In this document: positions 1-6,339 of the stretch, one piece after another
How positions within the stretch are numbered: the stretch's first letter is position 1
Layout: the number at the start of each line of letters is the position of its first letter
Source of the DNA: a virus
Direction: 5' to 3' (one strand)
Virus record (IMG/VR): IMGVR_UViG_3300048586_000902
Span: 1-25,043 of that record
DNA: 25,043 bases
Made by a program: the position numbers and the translations under genes
Notes under the pieces: generated by a model
Database searches by the model: none
Seen by the model: only the letters and a program-made list of their open reading frames with translations
What the model was told of the DNA's origin: nothing

Positions 1-1050
1 ATGATGAAAATCAAGGGGCTCTACGAAAAGCGGGGATGGTGGTATTACCAACCGCCGACCGTGGATGGTGTGAGGCCGGCCGCGATCGCTCTGAAGACTA
101 AAGACCAGGGAGAGGCGGTAGACAAGGCATACACTCTGCACTCGAAAAAGGCGCTGCATGCCCAAAGCAGTGATTGTATGGAGGAGTTGCTGGCAGTCTA
201 CCTGAAGGCTCAGACGGCTGCGGCGATCCACACGGCTCGTACTACGTCGATCGCTGAGATCACGTTGGGCAAGCTGGCGAAGGATTGGGGAAACCCGAAG
301 GTGTCCACAATTACCCGAAAGAAGATCGAGGAGTGGCGTGCCGAGCTGCAGGGCCGTGACGGCTACGGCGGGGAAAAAATGTCTGAGGCTTCGATCGGTT
401 CTTACCTGCGACGGCTCAGCGGGTTCCTGAGCTGGCTGGTGAAGGAAAAGCATTTGCGGGAGCATCCGATGGCGGAGATCCGGCTGGGCCGGGTGAAGAA
501 GACACGGCGGGAGAAGTTCTGCACGTTCGAGCAGCGGGAATTGTTGTTGAAGGATCCGCCGACGCTGGAGATCGAGCAGATACTTTACATGGGGTTTTTT
601 GCCGGGCTGCGATTCGGTGAGATGCTGGCGATGCCGCCGGGCTGGCTGACTCCCAAAGCGAAAGGATTGATCCTGACGGTCCAGGAAACGTCCTATTGGA
701 AGCCAAAGGACAAGGAATGCCGGTCGATCGAGGTGCATCCGCGCCTGGCTGCCTGTTTCGCCCGCCATGATCTGACAGGGCCGTTCGTGCTGGCACCGAA
801 GAAGAAGATTTGGAGGGATGCGCCGAAGTATCGCTACAACCCAAAGAAGGCTTTCAAGGCTTACGTGGCGAGCTTGGGAATGCCTTGGGTGACCTATCAC
901 ACGCTCCGGCATTCTTTCGCCACTCACCTGGCGATGAAGGGAGCCGAGATGATCGAAATCGCCCATGCATTGGGGGATTCGCTGCGGGTGGTAGAGGAGA
1001 CCTACATCGGGCTGTCGCCGTTGAGCAGGGGTAAGATCAGATCGATCTAA
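1..1050 (+). CDS. Tyrosine recombinase (phage integrase)
   Basis: A 349-aa site-specific recombinase that would integrate and excise the element at an att site by the tyrosine-recombinase strand-exchange reaction. The N-terminal part (about 60-155) looks like the SAM-like core-binding domain. The catalytic domain shows the family residues: R204 in GLRFGEM, H300 and R303 in HTLRH, H322 in HALGD, and nucleophile Y335 in ETYIGL. It opens with two ATGs; either may be used, and an upstream extension outside the window cannot be excluded. Its stop overlaps that of the convergent excisionase-like gene by 4 nt. An integrase at the edge of the window next to an Xis-like gene is the usual arrangement at one end of a prophage. 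The att site itself is not recognisable here. Confidence 0.95.
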   Translation: MMKIKGLYEKRGWWYYQPPTVDGVRPAAIALKTKDQGEAVDKAYTLHSKKALHAQSSDCMEELLAVYLKAQTAAAIHTARTTSIAEITLGKLAKDWGNPKVSTITRKKIEEWRAELQGRDGYGGEKMSEASIGSYLRRLSGFLSWLVKEKHLREHPMAEIRLGRVKKTRREKFCTFEQRELLLKDPPTLEIEQILYMGFFAGLRFGEMLAMPPGWLTPKAKGLILTVQETSYWKPKDKECRSIEVHPRLAACFARHDLTGPFVLAPKKKIWRDAPKYRYNPKKAFKAYVASLGMPWVTYHTLRHSFATHLAMKGAEMIEIAHALGDSLRVVEETYIGLSPLSRGKIRSI

Positions 1051-1295
1051 GGCTTGTTCACAAATTGCTGGGATAGCTTGGCCGCCTTCAGGGCTGTGTC
1101 GATATCGGCCTTGAGATACTCGGTTTTTCCTTTGGTGGCTTGGCCTTTGGAGTTCTTGCCCGTGGGTTTGCATATGCGGATGGGTGAGAGGATTTTGGGA
1201 AATGCTTCGAGTAGCTGGTTGAAGAACTGTTTGCTGCCGACGTATTTGATGGCCTGATTGGTGGAGTAAACGGCTCGTTCAACCTGCTGGTTCAT
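1047..1295 (-). CDS. Small helix-turn-helix protein, excisionase (Xis/AlpA)-like
   Basis: An 82-aa protein starting MNQQVERAV. The start is chosen because a strong Shine-Dalgarno (GAGGAGGTGCC) precedes this ATG, one of the few clear ones in the window. The pattern STNQAIKYVGSK, then a loop, SPIRICK and EYLKADIDTAL resembles the winged helix-turn-helix of excisionases and AlpA/MerR-like proteins, but the match is by eye. It overlaps the end of the upstream RHH gene by 17 nt on the same strand, suggesting translational coupling, and converges on the integrase with a 4-nt overlap. The position next to the integrase supports a role in excision or control; the function is inferred. Confidence 0.7.
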   Translation of the reverse strand: MNQQVERAVYSTNQAIKYVGSKQFFNQLLEAFPKILSPIRICKPTGKNSKGQATKGKTEYLKADIDTALKAAKLSQQFVNKP

Positions 1296-1503
1296 TGGCA
1301 CCTCCTCGTTTTCCTTTCTTGAGCTTGGGGACTGGCAGTTTGCCGGTTCTCTCGACATGGTCCGCGAAAGCACTGACCGCGAGGTTGATCAAGGCGCTCT
1401 GGGTGATGTTGCAGATTTTACAGATTCGTGAAATGGCCTCGGCTTGCGCTTCTCCGAGACGAACTGTTGTCGGCTTTTCAGGTGGTTTTTCAGTGGTTGC
1501 CAT
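1279..1503 (-). CDS. Ribbon-helix-helix (CopG/Arc-type) transcriptional regulator
   Basis: A small DNA-binding protein (74 aa from MATTEKPP). The segment PTTVRLGEAQ is the expected beta strand, followed by helix AEAISRICKICNIT and helix QSALINLAVSAFADHVER, the fold of Arc/CopG repressors, which bind palindromes as dimers. Another ATG lies 12 nt upstream at 1515, but it falls inside the predicted -10 box, so the start at 1503 is preferred. No Shine-Dalgarno is visible and the predicted transcript would be nearly leaderless. The promoter overlaps the operator-like sequence 1507-1524, so autorepression is likely. It shares its layout, including the GKL-x-P tail after helix 2, with the divergent gene at 1651, so the two may be paralogues. 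Confidence 0.8.
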   Translation of the reverse strand: MATTEKPPEKPTTVRLGEAQAEAISRICKICNITQSALINLAVSAFADHVERTGKLPVPKLKKGKRGGANEPAG

Positions 1504-1506
1504 TGG

Positions 1507-1524
1507 TGTATGCATTTGTATGCA
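1507..1524. promoter_or_regulatory. Operator-like double TGTATGCA site
   Basis: TGTATGCA is present twice in direct orientation with two bases between (TGTATGCATTTGTATGCA). It overlaps the predicted -10 box and start region of the minus-strand RHH gene. The first 17 bases recur exactly at 12358-12374 upstream of the MoxR gene, and a related GTATGCATAC palindrome lies at 1633-1642. It is a likely binding site of one or both RHH proteins. Confidence 0.6.
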
Positions 1525-1543
1525 GCGTGGTTCTATCAGTCAA
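1515..1543 (-). promoter_or_regulatory. Sigma70-like promoter of the RHH/excisionase-like operon
   Basis: Reading the minus strand, a -35 box TTGACT (1538-1543) is followed after exactly 17 bp by TACAAA (1515-1520). Transcription would begin near 1508, giving a very short leader to the ATG at 1503. The -10 box lies within the operator-like sequence. Confidence 0.5.
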
Positions 1544-1561
1544 TAAAAGCATTTCATGTTT

Positions 1562-1590
1562 TTGAAAAAGCTTCGCCGGCCTCATAAAAT
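1562..1590 (+). promoter_or_regulatory. Sigma70-like promoter of the rightward RHH gene
   Basis: TTGAAA (1562-1567), a 17-bp spacer, then TAAAAT (1585-1590). The leader of about 55 nt carries a GCCTCAT/ATGAGGC inverted repeat (1579-1605) and the GTATGCATAC palindrome just before the start codon. Confidence 0.5.
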
Positions 1591-1632
1591 ATAGAAGAAT
1601 GAGGCAATTTTGTATTCGCGCTGGTTGCGTTT

Positions 1633-1642
1633 GTATGCATAC
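1633..1642. promoter_or_regulatory. GTATGCATAC palindromic operator-like site
   Basis: A perfect 10-bp palindrome ending 8 nt before the GTG of the rightward RHH gene. It shares TGTATGCAT with the sites at 1507-1524 and 12358-12374. Confidence 0.5.
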
Positions 1643-1650
1643 TTACCGTC

Positions 1651-1956
1651 GTGAGCGAAAAAAAAGCCGCCAAAACTGAAAAGACTGAGCCCGCACCTGA
1701 GAGGTCGCAGGTGATTCGTCTTAAAAAGGGTCAAGCACATCGCTTGGGACAAATCGGCGAGAAGTTCGGCACCACTCAAGGACAGCTCGTAAGTTGGGCG
1801 ATTGACGCTCTCATAGCGGAGGTTGAGGCGAAGGGAGGAAAGCTGGTCTTGCCGTTCGTGTTTCCGGCCAGAACGCCTGAGCCTTTCGCTCAGCGATCCT
1901 CCATGCTCAATGACGCTTCCTACGACGCAGAGGAGCCCGATATGCGTAGATCGTAG
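1651..1956 (+). CDS. Second ribbon-helix-helix type regulator
   Basis: A 101-aa protein starting at GTG. After a charged N-terminus (about 1-20) comes the strand SQVIRLKKGQ, helix AHRLGQIGEKFGTT and helix QGQLVSWAIDALIAEVEAKG, then KLVLP. This is the same strand-helix-helix plan as the divergent gene, with the same GKL-type ending. The last 30 residues are unlike any domain I know. It would bind DNA as a dimer; the palindrome 8 nt before its start suggests autoregulation. The opposed arrangement with the minus-strand RHH gene resembles a genetic switch region of a temperate phage, but which protein is repressor or activator cannot be told from sequence. Confidence 0.7.
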   Translation: MSEKKAAKTEKTEPAPERSQVIRLKKGQAHRLGQIGEKFGTTQGQLVSWAIDALIAEVEAKGGKLVLPFVFPARTPEPFAQRSSMLNDASYDAEEPDMRRS

Positions 1957-2033
1957 GCGTTATGCGTAGCTGACCTGCGCACCCATGCTGATCCCTTAGC
2001 CCCTGTAAGTTTCTGAAGAGGAGCTATTTGTAA

Positions 2034-2047
2034 CCCTTGTGTAAGGG
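2034..2047 (+). repeat. Family-1 near-palindrome, copy 1 (CCCTTGTGTAAGGG)
   Basis: Arms CCCTT/AAGGG with a variant centre GTGT. The flanks extend the arms to ACCCTT/AAGGGT. It lies in the noncoding region between the RHH gene and terS. Confidence 0.7.
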
Positions 2048-2217
2048 TAAGCAGGGGTTGTACTGGGTTTTCTGAGTCTAAGCGGAAAGAGACAAAAGCC
2101 TGAAATCTTTGTCCCAAAGTGACGAATGTCCCGAAAACCTGCGCCGACCCCTGAAAACCTCCACCATGGTCAAAGGAATCTATTGATTTCCAGAGACTTC
2201 TGGGGGTCTCCCGGAGG

Positions 2218-2249
2218 CCCGACCTAGCGATGCTCGGGGTGTTTTTTTT
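2218..2249 (+). terminator. Probable rho-independent terminator
   Basis: CCCGA (2218-2222) and TCGGG (2234-2238) form a 5-bp stem with an 11-nt loop, then a run of T at 2242-2249. It would end rightward transcription from the RHH gene before terS. Confidence 0.5.
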
Positions 2250-2328
2250 CATGTCCCACCATTGGGAACAACTTGCGCCGGGTGTGGCATAGGGCGTGAC
2301 AATGTCTCGTTGACAGACTCCGGGGGGA

Positions 2329-2901
2329 GTGGAGGAGTTGCTACTCGGCGAGGAAGTCGTTTTTCTTGGCACCCAAGAGGCGCTAGCATCGCACCTCGGG
2401 GTGGAGCGGAAGAGCATTGCCCGGTGGCAAAAGCACAAAGACTGCCCGGGCCGCGCGAAGGAGGGCTACAACGTCAAGGATTGGAAGGCGTTCGTGGAGC
2501 GCAACAACCTGGGCCGGAAGCCTCACAAGGGAAAAGCCGAGCTCGACAACGAGAAGATCGCCCTTGGAAACGAAAAACTGCGCATTCTGAACGCCCGGCT
2601 CCGGGGAGAGCTGGCCAGCCAGGACGAGGTGATCCGGGTGCTCGGGGAAGTGTTTCAGGCATTCGTGATCCAGCTCGGGCAGGCAAAACACACCTTGGCT
2701 CAGGAGGTCGTAGGCATTTCCGAAGGGGAGGCGATCAAGCGGATCGACAAGATCCACAAGGAGCTGCTCGGCGAAATCGCCTTGGGTAACTGGGCTCAAA
2801 AAAAAACTTTCTGGTCGAAGGTCTCTGCCGCTCTATCCGACCTGCACAGGATTCACGGCCTTGGGCGTGGTGCGAGGACAACGATGTCATCGACCTCGTA
2901 A
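2329..2901 (+). CDS. Terminase small subunit-like protein
   Basis: A 190-aa protein starting at GTG behind a G-rich ribosome-binding stretch (GGGGGGA). An N-terminal helix-turn-helix (TQEALASHLGVERKSIARWQ, about residues 16-35) resembles the Nu1-type DNA-binding domain that recognises the packaging site. A long charged helical region (about 65-150) is suited to oligomerisation. It sits directly before the large subunit. The last 31 residues, after an A9 run at 2798-2806, look unlike the rest. Reading -1 from that point gives a sequence that continues into the large subunit, so this ORF may be only one of two products (see the slippery-site entry). Assignment to terS rests on domain order and position. 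Confidence 0.75.
   Translation: MEELLLGEEVVFLGTQEALASHLGVERKSIARWQKHKDCPGRAKEGYNVKDWKAFVERNNLGRKPHKGKAELDNEKIALGNEKLRILNARLRGELASQDEVIRVLGEVFQAFVIQLGQAKHTLAQEVVGISEGEAIKRIDKIHKELLGEIALGNWAQKKTFWSKVSAALSDLHRIHGLGRGARTTMSSTS
2798..2806 (+). other. A9 slippery run, putative -1 frameshift/slippage site terS-terL
   Basis: In the terS frame the run reads CAA AAA AAA ACT, an exact A-AAA-AAA heptamer at codons 157-159. A -1 shift leads into the frame of terL (NFLVEGLCRS and on). GGTCG (2813-2817) can pair with CGACC (2838-2842), a weak stem 6 nt downstream. Nine A's are also enough for transcriptional slippage, and a one-base homopolymer error in the assembly would look the same. Confidence 0.5.
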
Positions 2902-2948
2902 AGAACACGCGCTGGTCATCGGAAGACGCGCGGTTCCTGCGGGAAATC

Positions 2949-4646
2949 ATGGATGGCATGGCGGATCCGACCGTCAACGAGATCATCATCATGTGCTCCG
3001 CTCAGAGTGCCAAGACGTTGACGATGCTGGCGATGCTCGCCTGGATCATCATCGAGGATCCCGGGCCGACTCTGTGGGTTGCGAAATCGAAAGAAGAGGC
3101 GAAAAAGCTCTCCAACATGCGGCTTTATCCGCTGTTGGAGCGGTGCGGGCCGGTAGCTGAGAGACTGCCGGCGAAGGGGCCTCAGCGGAAGACGCTGGAG
3201 CTCTATCTGCCGGGAATGCCGTTGGTGTTAGCCGGGTCTGACACCCTCGCCGCCCTCCAGTCCACCCCCTACCGGTGGGTGTTCTGTGATGAGGCCCGAT
3301 CCTATAAAAAGGGCGTTCTCGGCATGATTTCCAAGCGGTTCCGTTCCTTCGGCGGATCCTACAAGAAAATCGTCATCTCCACCCCGGCCAACGAGGACGA
3401 CGAATTCCACAACGCCTATCTCGCCGGCGACCAGCGCGTGTGGATGGTCCCTTGTCCGGCCTGCGGGAACGAGCATGACATGGACTGGGGAGACCATGAA
3501 ACAGTGGGCGGATTGAAGTGGGACACCAACGAAACCACCTACGACAAGGAGCGTGGCGACTACCGCTGGGACGAGTTGGGGAAAACCATCCGCTACAAGT
3601 GTTGGAATCCGGAATGCAACCATGTCTGGAGGGACAAACCGAGCGAGCGCAAGCCTATCAGCCGGGACGGAAAGTGGGTGAAAACCAACGAAAACGCACC
3701 GTCTAACGTCCGTTCCTATAACTGGAACGCGCTTCTCCCCTACTGGGCGAATTTCGAGCCGCAGGTCCGCGAGTATCTCCAGTCGCTGCGCATGCTGAGC
3801 ACCGGCAACATCGCCCCCTATCGGGACCACATCAACGAGACCCGCGGCCAGGTGTGGAGCGACCACTACGCCTACGCCAAGCACGACAAATACATCGAGG
3901 CCCGCCGGACGAAATACAACCCGCGCGAGATCTGGGAGGAGGAAAAGGAGCGTTTCCTCACCGTCGACGTGCAGGAAAAAGGCGGCCGCCACTACGTGTA
4001 TGTCGTCCGTGCCTGGGCGCTCGGCGGCTGGTCGAGGAAGCTTACCCACGGCATTGCGTGGTCTATCAAGGAGCTTCGCGAAATCGCCGCCGAGTGGAAG
4101 GTCAAGGCGGAGAACGTCGCGATCGACTCCGGTGCCTTCACCTCCGAGGTCTACGGCTACGTCGTCGAGAGCGGCTACAAGTGGAAGGCGCTCAAGGGTG
4201 ATGATAGATGGTCCTTCGTCGTCGAGGGCGAGCATTGGCTTTACCAGGTCACCAAGGCGGATCCCGCCATCGGCACCAAGGAGCAGGGGCGTGTCCGGCC
4301 CATCTCGCTGCGCGTGTGGGCGAACTACGGCACGCTCGACCGCCTGCTCGCCATGATGCACGGTTACGTCGGCAAGTGGGAGCTCGACGACCAGTCCGAT
4401 GACGACGAATACGCCCGCCAGGTCACCGCCAAGGGCCGCCGCAAGAAAACCAACAAAAAGGGCGAAAGCGTCTCCGAGTTCTATAACAAGCGGAAGGATG
4501 ACCACTACTGCGACTGCGAGCAGATGCAGATCATCTGCGCCAGCGGCACCAACCTGTTATCCGCGCCGCTGCCCTTGGAGAAAGCCGCCGAAGAGCGCGG
4601 GGATCACACACCCGACGAGTCGGAAGACCACTCCGAAGACAAGTGA
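2949..4646 (+). CDS. Terminase large subunit, lambda gpA (GpA) family
   Basis: The packaging motor: ATPase plus nuclease that cuts concatemeric DNA and pumps it into the prohead. From the ATG at 2949 (565 aa) the Walker A variant SAQSAKT is at 17-23, Walker B VFCDE ends in D114-E115, and an STPANEDD coupling motif follows. Two Cys pairs (CPAC and CWNPEC) match the cysteine-rich insert of GpA. The nuclease acidic residues are D340 (TVDVQ), D393 (IDSG) and D near DDHYCD. The family N-terminus is missing from this start: the same frame is open from 2790 and encodes FLVEGLCRSIRP, which resembles lambda gpA FVRAGLRSLFRP. No usual start codon lies between the stop at 2787 and 2949. Full length would be about 613 aa if entered from the A9 run. 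Confidence 0.93.
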   Translation: MDGMADPTVNEIIIMCSAQSAKTLTMLAMLAWIIIEDPGPTLWVAKSKEEAKKLSNMRLYPLLERCGPVAERLPAKGPQRKTLELYLPGMPLVLAGSDTLAALQSTPYRWVFCDEARSYKKGVLGMISKRFRSFGGSYKKIVISTPANEDDEFHNAYLAGDQRVWMVPCPACGNEHDMDWGDHETVGGLKWDTNETTYDKERGDYRWDELGKTIRYKCWNPECNHVWRDKPSERKPISRDGKWVKTNENAPSNVRSYNWNALLPYWANFEPQVREYLQSLRMLSTGNIAPYRDHINETRGQVWSDHYAYAKHDKYIEARRTKYNPREIWEEEKERFLTVDVQEKGGRHYVYVVRAWALGGWSRKLTHGIAWSIKELREIAAEWKVKAENVAIDSGAFTSEVYGYVVESGYKWKALKGDDRWSFVVEGEHWLYQVTKADPAIGTKEQGRVRPISLRVWANYGTLDRLLAMMHGYVGKWELDDQSDDDEYARQVTAKGRRKKTNKKGESVSEFYNKRKDDHYCDCEQMQIICASGTNLLSAPLPLEKAAEERGDHTPDESEDHSEDK

Positions 4647-4650
4647 GACC

Positions 4651-4664
4651 CCCTTACGCAAGGG
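4651..4664 (-). repeat. Family-1 near-palindrome, copy 2 (CCCTTACGCAAGGG)
   Basis: An exact family member in complementary orientation, 4 nt after the TerL stop codon. Confidence 0.85.
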
Positions 4665-4684
4665 TGACATCCTCTCGAAGGGCT

Positions 4685-4760
4685 GGAGGGTTGACCGGCC
4701 GATGTCTTGCGCTTGAGCGTGGGACGCTTGAGGCTTCGTACGTCAACCCTCCGCTTTTTT
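4685..4760 (+). terminator. Large terminator-like stem-loop after terL
   Basis: GGAGGGTTGAC (4685-4695) pairs perfectly with GTCAACCCTCC (4742-4752), followed by CGC and T6. The 46-nt loop itself contains AGCGT-GGG-ACGCT and a doubled CGCTTGAG. It lies between convergent genes, so it should end rightward terminase transcription. The long structured loop is unusual for a simple terminator. Confidence 0.7.
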
Positions 4761-4766
4761 GCCGGA

Positions 4767-5111
4767 TCACTCCTTGTCCAGATAGAAATAATCCACCGTG
4801 ATTTTCCCGTTCTTCGTGCCGCGCATCGAGGTGATGAAAAAAGGCGGTTTCACCTGATAGGCCGTCTCCATCGCCTGCTCCATCAGATCGCACGTCTGGC
4901 CCGTCAGGTCGTCGCCTGACTCCAGATAGAGCTTCACTCCTGGTATCGGCATCACCTTGCTGCCGCGCAGCTCATCGAAGGTGGCTGGATCCACGGCGGC
5001 CAGGTTGATCTCCTCGTCTTCGCCTGGCCCGGCGCCGAACTCGGCACGCAGGGCTTCCAGCGAGTGGGCACCCTGCAGCAGGGTTTGGGCAAATAGTTGT
5101 TCTGGGTTCAC
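4767..5111 (-). CDS. Hypothetical protein (114 aa), last gene of the leftward block
   Basis: Not recognised. It starts at GTG (MNPEQLFAQTLLQ) without a visible Shine-Dalgarno. The protein is acidic in the first half (GAGPGEDEEIN) with a compact C-terminal half ending in TKNGKITVDYFYLDKE, which looks like beta strands. It is the most distal gene of the minus-strand block and converges on terL across the hairpin at 4685-4760. A family-2 repeat copy (5172-5194) precedes it by about 60 bp. Confidence 0.7.
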   Translation of the reverse strand: MNPEQLFAQTLLQGAHSLEALRAEFGAGPGEDEEINLAAVDPATFDELRGSKVMPIPGVKLYLESGDDLTGQTCDLMEQAMETAYQVKPPFFITSMRGTKNGKITVDYFYLDKE

Positions 5112-5171
5112 GGGCAGTGGGTCGTTGGGGAGAGAGTTGGTCGGAAATTCAGCAATTCAAGATGGAATGCA

Positions 5172-5194
5172 CACTGAAGGGTTACGGATTGGCC
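5172..5194 (-). repeat. Family-2 oriented repeat, copy 1 (diverged)
   Basis: CACTGAAGGG followed by TTACGGATT. It matches the copy at 12451-12480 in 19 of 21 compared positions and lies in the gap upstream of the minus-strand gene at 4767-5111. Confidence 0.6.
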
Positions 5195-5208
5195 GGAATC
5201 GGGCAAGT

Positions 5209-5442
5209 TCAGCCCGCCGGCCGCACGGAAAAAACCGCTTTTAGCCCCGGTTCACAGCAGTCCAGCGCCAGTTGGATGGCCTCTTCCTTGCTTTTTCGGT
5301 GGCCTTGGAAGTCAGCGCGCGCGCCGTCCACCCGCTTCACCGTCCAGCCCTTGGTGGAGCGTTTGCCATACACCTGCACCTTGCTGGAGGCGGAGGTGAT
5401 TTCCAGCGTCAGGCGGGGGACTTTTGTAGCGGTTCGAGACAT
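5209..5442 (-). CDS. Hypothetical small basic protein (77 aa)
   Basis: Not recognised. MSRTATKVPRLTLEI, then VQVYGKRSTKGWTVKRVDG and a helix SKEEAIQLALDCCEPG suggest a small alpha/beta fold with a basic surface. The start ATG lies 34 nt inside the end of the upstream gene, so the two are probably cotranscribed. No downstream partner is identifiable. Confidence 0.65.
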   Translation of the reverse strand: MSRTATKVPRLTLEITSASSKVQVYGKRSTKGWTVKRVDGARADFQGHRKSKEEAIQLALDCCEPGLKAVFSVRPAG

Positions 5443-5918
5443 TGGGAAGGGATCGCAAGACGCCGCAGCGCCTCACGGAGGTTGTATTCAGCGCGGTCCT
5501 TGATGCTGGGGTCGCACGTTTCGAGGGAAATCGAGCAGGGGCGGCCGTGGAGGAAGTCCTCGCGGAGGATGTCCATCCAGCGCGTGATTTGCGCTTCGTC
5601 CCGGGCCTCGCTCTCGTCGAGAATGGCTTCCCATTCCTCCCATGCCTCTTGGAACGAGCGCCGCCAGACTTTCAGGCGGGCCATGCGATCGCGCTCGCGC
5701 TGGTGGAGGTCCATCCAGTTCTTCTGCTTGTAGCGCGGCTGACGGTTCCACCAGGCCATGTCGGAATCATCCGGCTGCGTTCCCTGCATCCAGGCCAGCG
5801 TCTGCCGCTCCGGCGTCCAGAACTCGCGCTCGCGGCGGCGGTTTTCCGCCCACCGCATGCGCATCGCCAGCTCCGGATCCTCGCCGTTGAAATCGAGGGG
5901 CTGTTGGATGTAGCTCAT
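5409..5918 (-). CDS. Hypothetical protein (169 aa), Trp- and Arg-rich helical
   Basis: Not recognised. Starts MSYIQQPLDFNGEDPE; this ATG is chosen because it overlaps the stop of the upstream gene as ATGA, the coupling seen repeatedly in this block, although another in-frame ATG lies at 5933. The body is strongly helical and charged (QRERDRMARLKVWRRSFQEA), rich in Trp and Arg. The N-terminal QQPLDF fits the loose QxxLxF clamp-binding pattern, which may matter because a sliding clamp is encoded in the same block; this is weak evidence. Confidence 0.75.
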   Translation of the reverse strand: MSYIQQPLDFNGEDPELAMRMRWAENRRREREFWTPERQTLAWMQGTQPDDSDMAWWNRQPRYKQKNWMDLHQRERDRMARLKVWRRSFQEAWEEWEAILDESEARDEAQITRWMDILREDFLHGRPCSISLETCDPSIKDRAEYNLREALRRLAIPSQCLEPLQKSPA

Positions 5919-6118
5919 GCCGGGATTTGCCATTGGTAACCGAGTGAAAAAGCGTGCCGACAAGGCATGTAGCAACTCCATCCCGGAGCGCGAAACCATA
6001 GCTCGCTTTTAAGCGTGATGACCTCGCACAGATAGCCGTGGGCGGGGTGTTTCTCCCCGTCGTGGAGTCCGGAAATCCACCAATTCCCGGGAGATGGCGG
6101 TTGAACCAACTTGCTCAT
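5915..6118 (-). CDS. Hypothetical protein (67 aa)
   Basis: Starts MSKLVQPPSPGNWWISG. The start is fixed by an ATGA overlap with the upstream gene, and its own stop makes another ATGA with the downstream gene, so it is part of a translationally coupled string. It contains several Trp and Cys (WSCYMPC) and His, possibly a metal site, but no recognisable family. Confidence 0.7.
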   Translation of the reverse strand: MSKLVQPPSPGNWWISGLHDGEKHPAHGYLCEVITLKSELWFRAPGWSCYMPCRHAFSLGYQWQIPA

Positions 6119-6336
6119 GCCACCTTGGCGGTCTTTTTCGCGACTTTCTTGGCGGCCTTCTTCGCCGGAGCCGCGGCTTTCACCGCTTTTTCCAGCTTTT
6201 TCACCGAGGAAACCGGCTTCAGCGTCATGGCATCGATGCCCGGGCCCCACGACTTCGGCACCGGCAGCAGCTCGGTGCAGATCTTCGTCCACTCCGCCTC
6301 GTAGCGTGTGAGTTGATTGGCCGAGCCCTTACGCAA
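6115..6336 (-). CDS. Small protein with histone H1-like Lys/Ala tail
   Basis: About 73 aa if started at the TTG at 6336, which lies inside a family-1 repeat (TTG CGT AAG GG reads as the first codons) and overlaps the TAA stop of the preceding gene. The first half (RYEAEWTKICTELLPVPKSW) is unrecognised. From about residue 45 there is a Lys/Ala-rich tail (KKLEKAVKAAAPAKKAAKKV) like the tails of bacterial histone H1-like and other nucleoid proteins, suggesting nonspecific DNA or RNA binding. No ATG occurs before residue 36, so the start is unsure. It ends in an ATGA overlap with the next gene. Confidence 0.65.
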   Translation of the reverse strand: MRKGSANQLTRYEAEWTKICTELLPVPKSWGPGIDAMTLKPVSSVKKLEKAVKAAAPAKKAAKKVAKKTAKVA

Positions 6337-6339
6337 GGG
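6326..6339 (-). repeat. Family-1 near-palindrome, copy 3, at a gene junction
   Basis: In gene direction it reads CCCTTGCGTAAGGG. It supplies the last codons and TAA stop (CTT GCG TAA) of the upstream 189-aa gene and the probable TTG start of the next gene. Confidence 0.85.

Larger units (their letters stand above)
1957..2328. other. 372-bp noncoding region before terS; candidate cos/pac region
   Basis: No convincing gene on either strand. It holds TATGCGTAG twice (1941-1949 at the end of the preceding gene, and 1961-1969, period 20 bp), GAAAACCT twice (2133-2140 and 2153-2160, period 20 bp), a family-1 repeat (2034-2047) and a terminator-like hairpin (2218-2249). In lambda-like phages the packaging site lies just upstream of the small terminase gene, so this is the obvious candidate location; this is positional inference. 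Confidence 0.35.

Noticed and set aside
1920-2438. 172-codon open frame on the minus strand across the region before terS
   Set aside because: It runs through a terminator hairpin and into terS on the other strand, with a composition unlike its neighbours and no motif.
3228-4505. Long open frame (425 codons) antisense to terL
   Set aside because: It lies wholly opposite a gene with clear terminase motifs; its Val/Leu/Gly-rich translation is typical of the shadow of a GC-rich gene.
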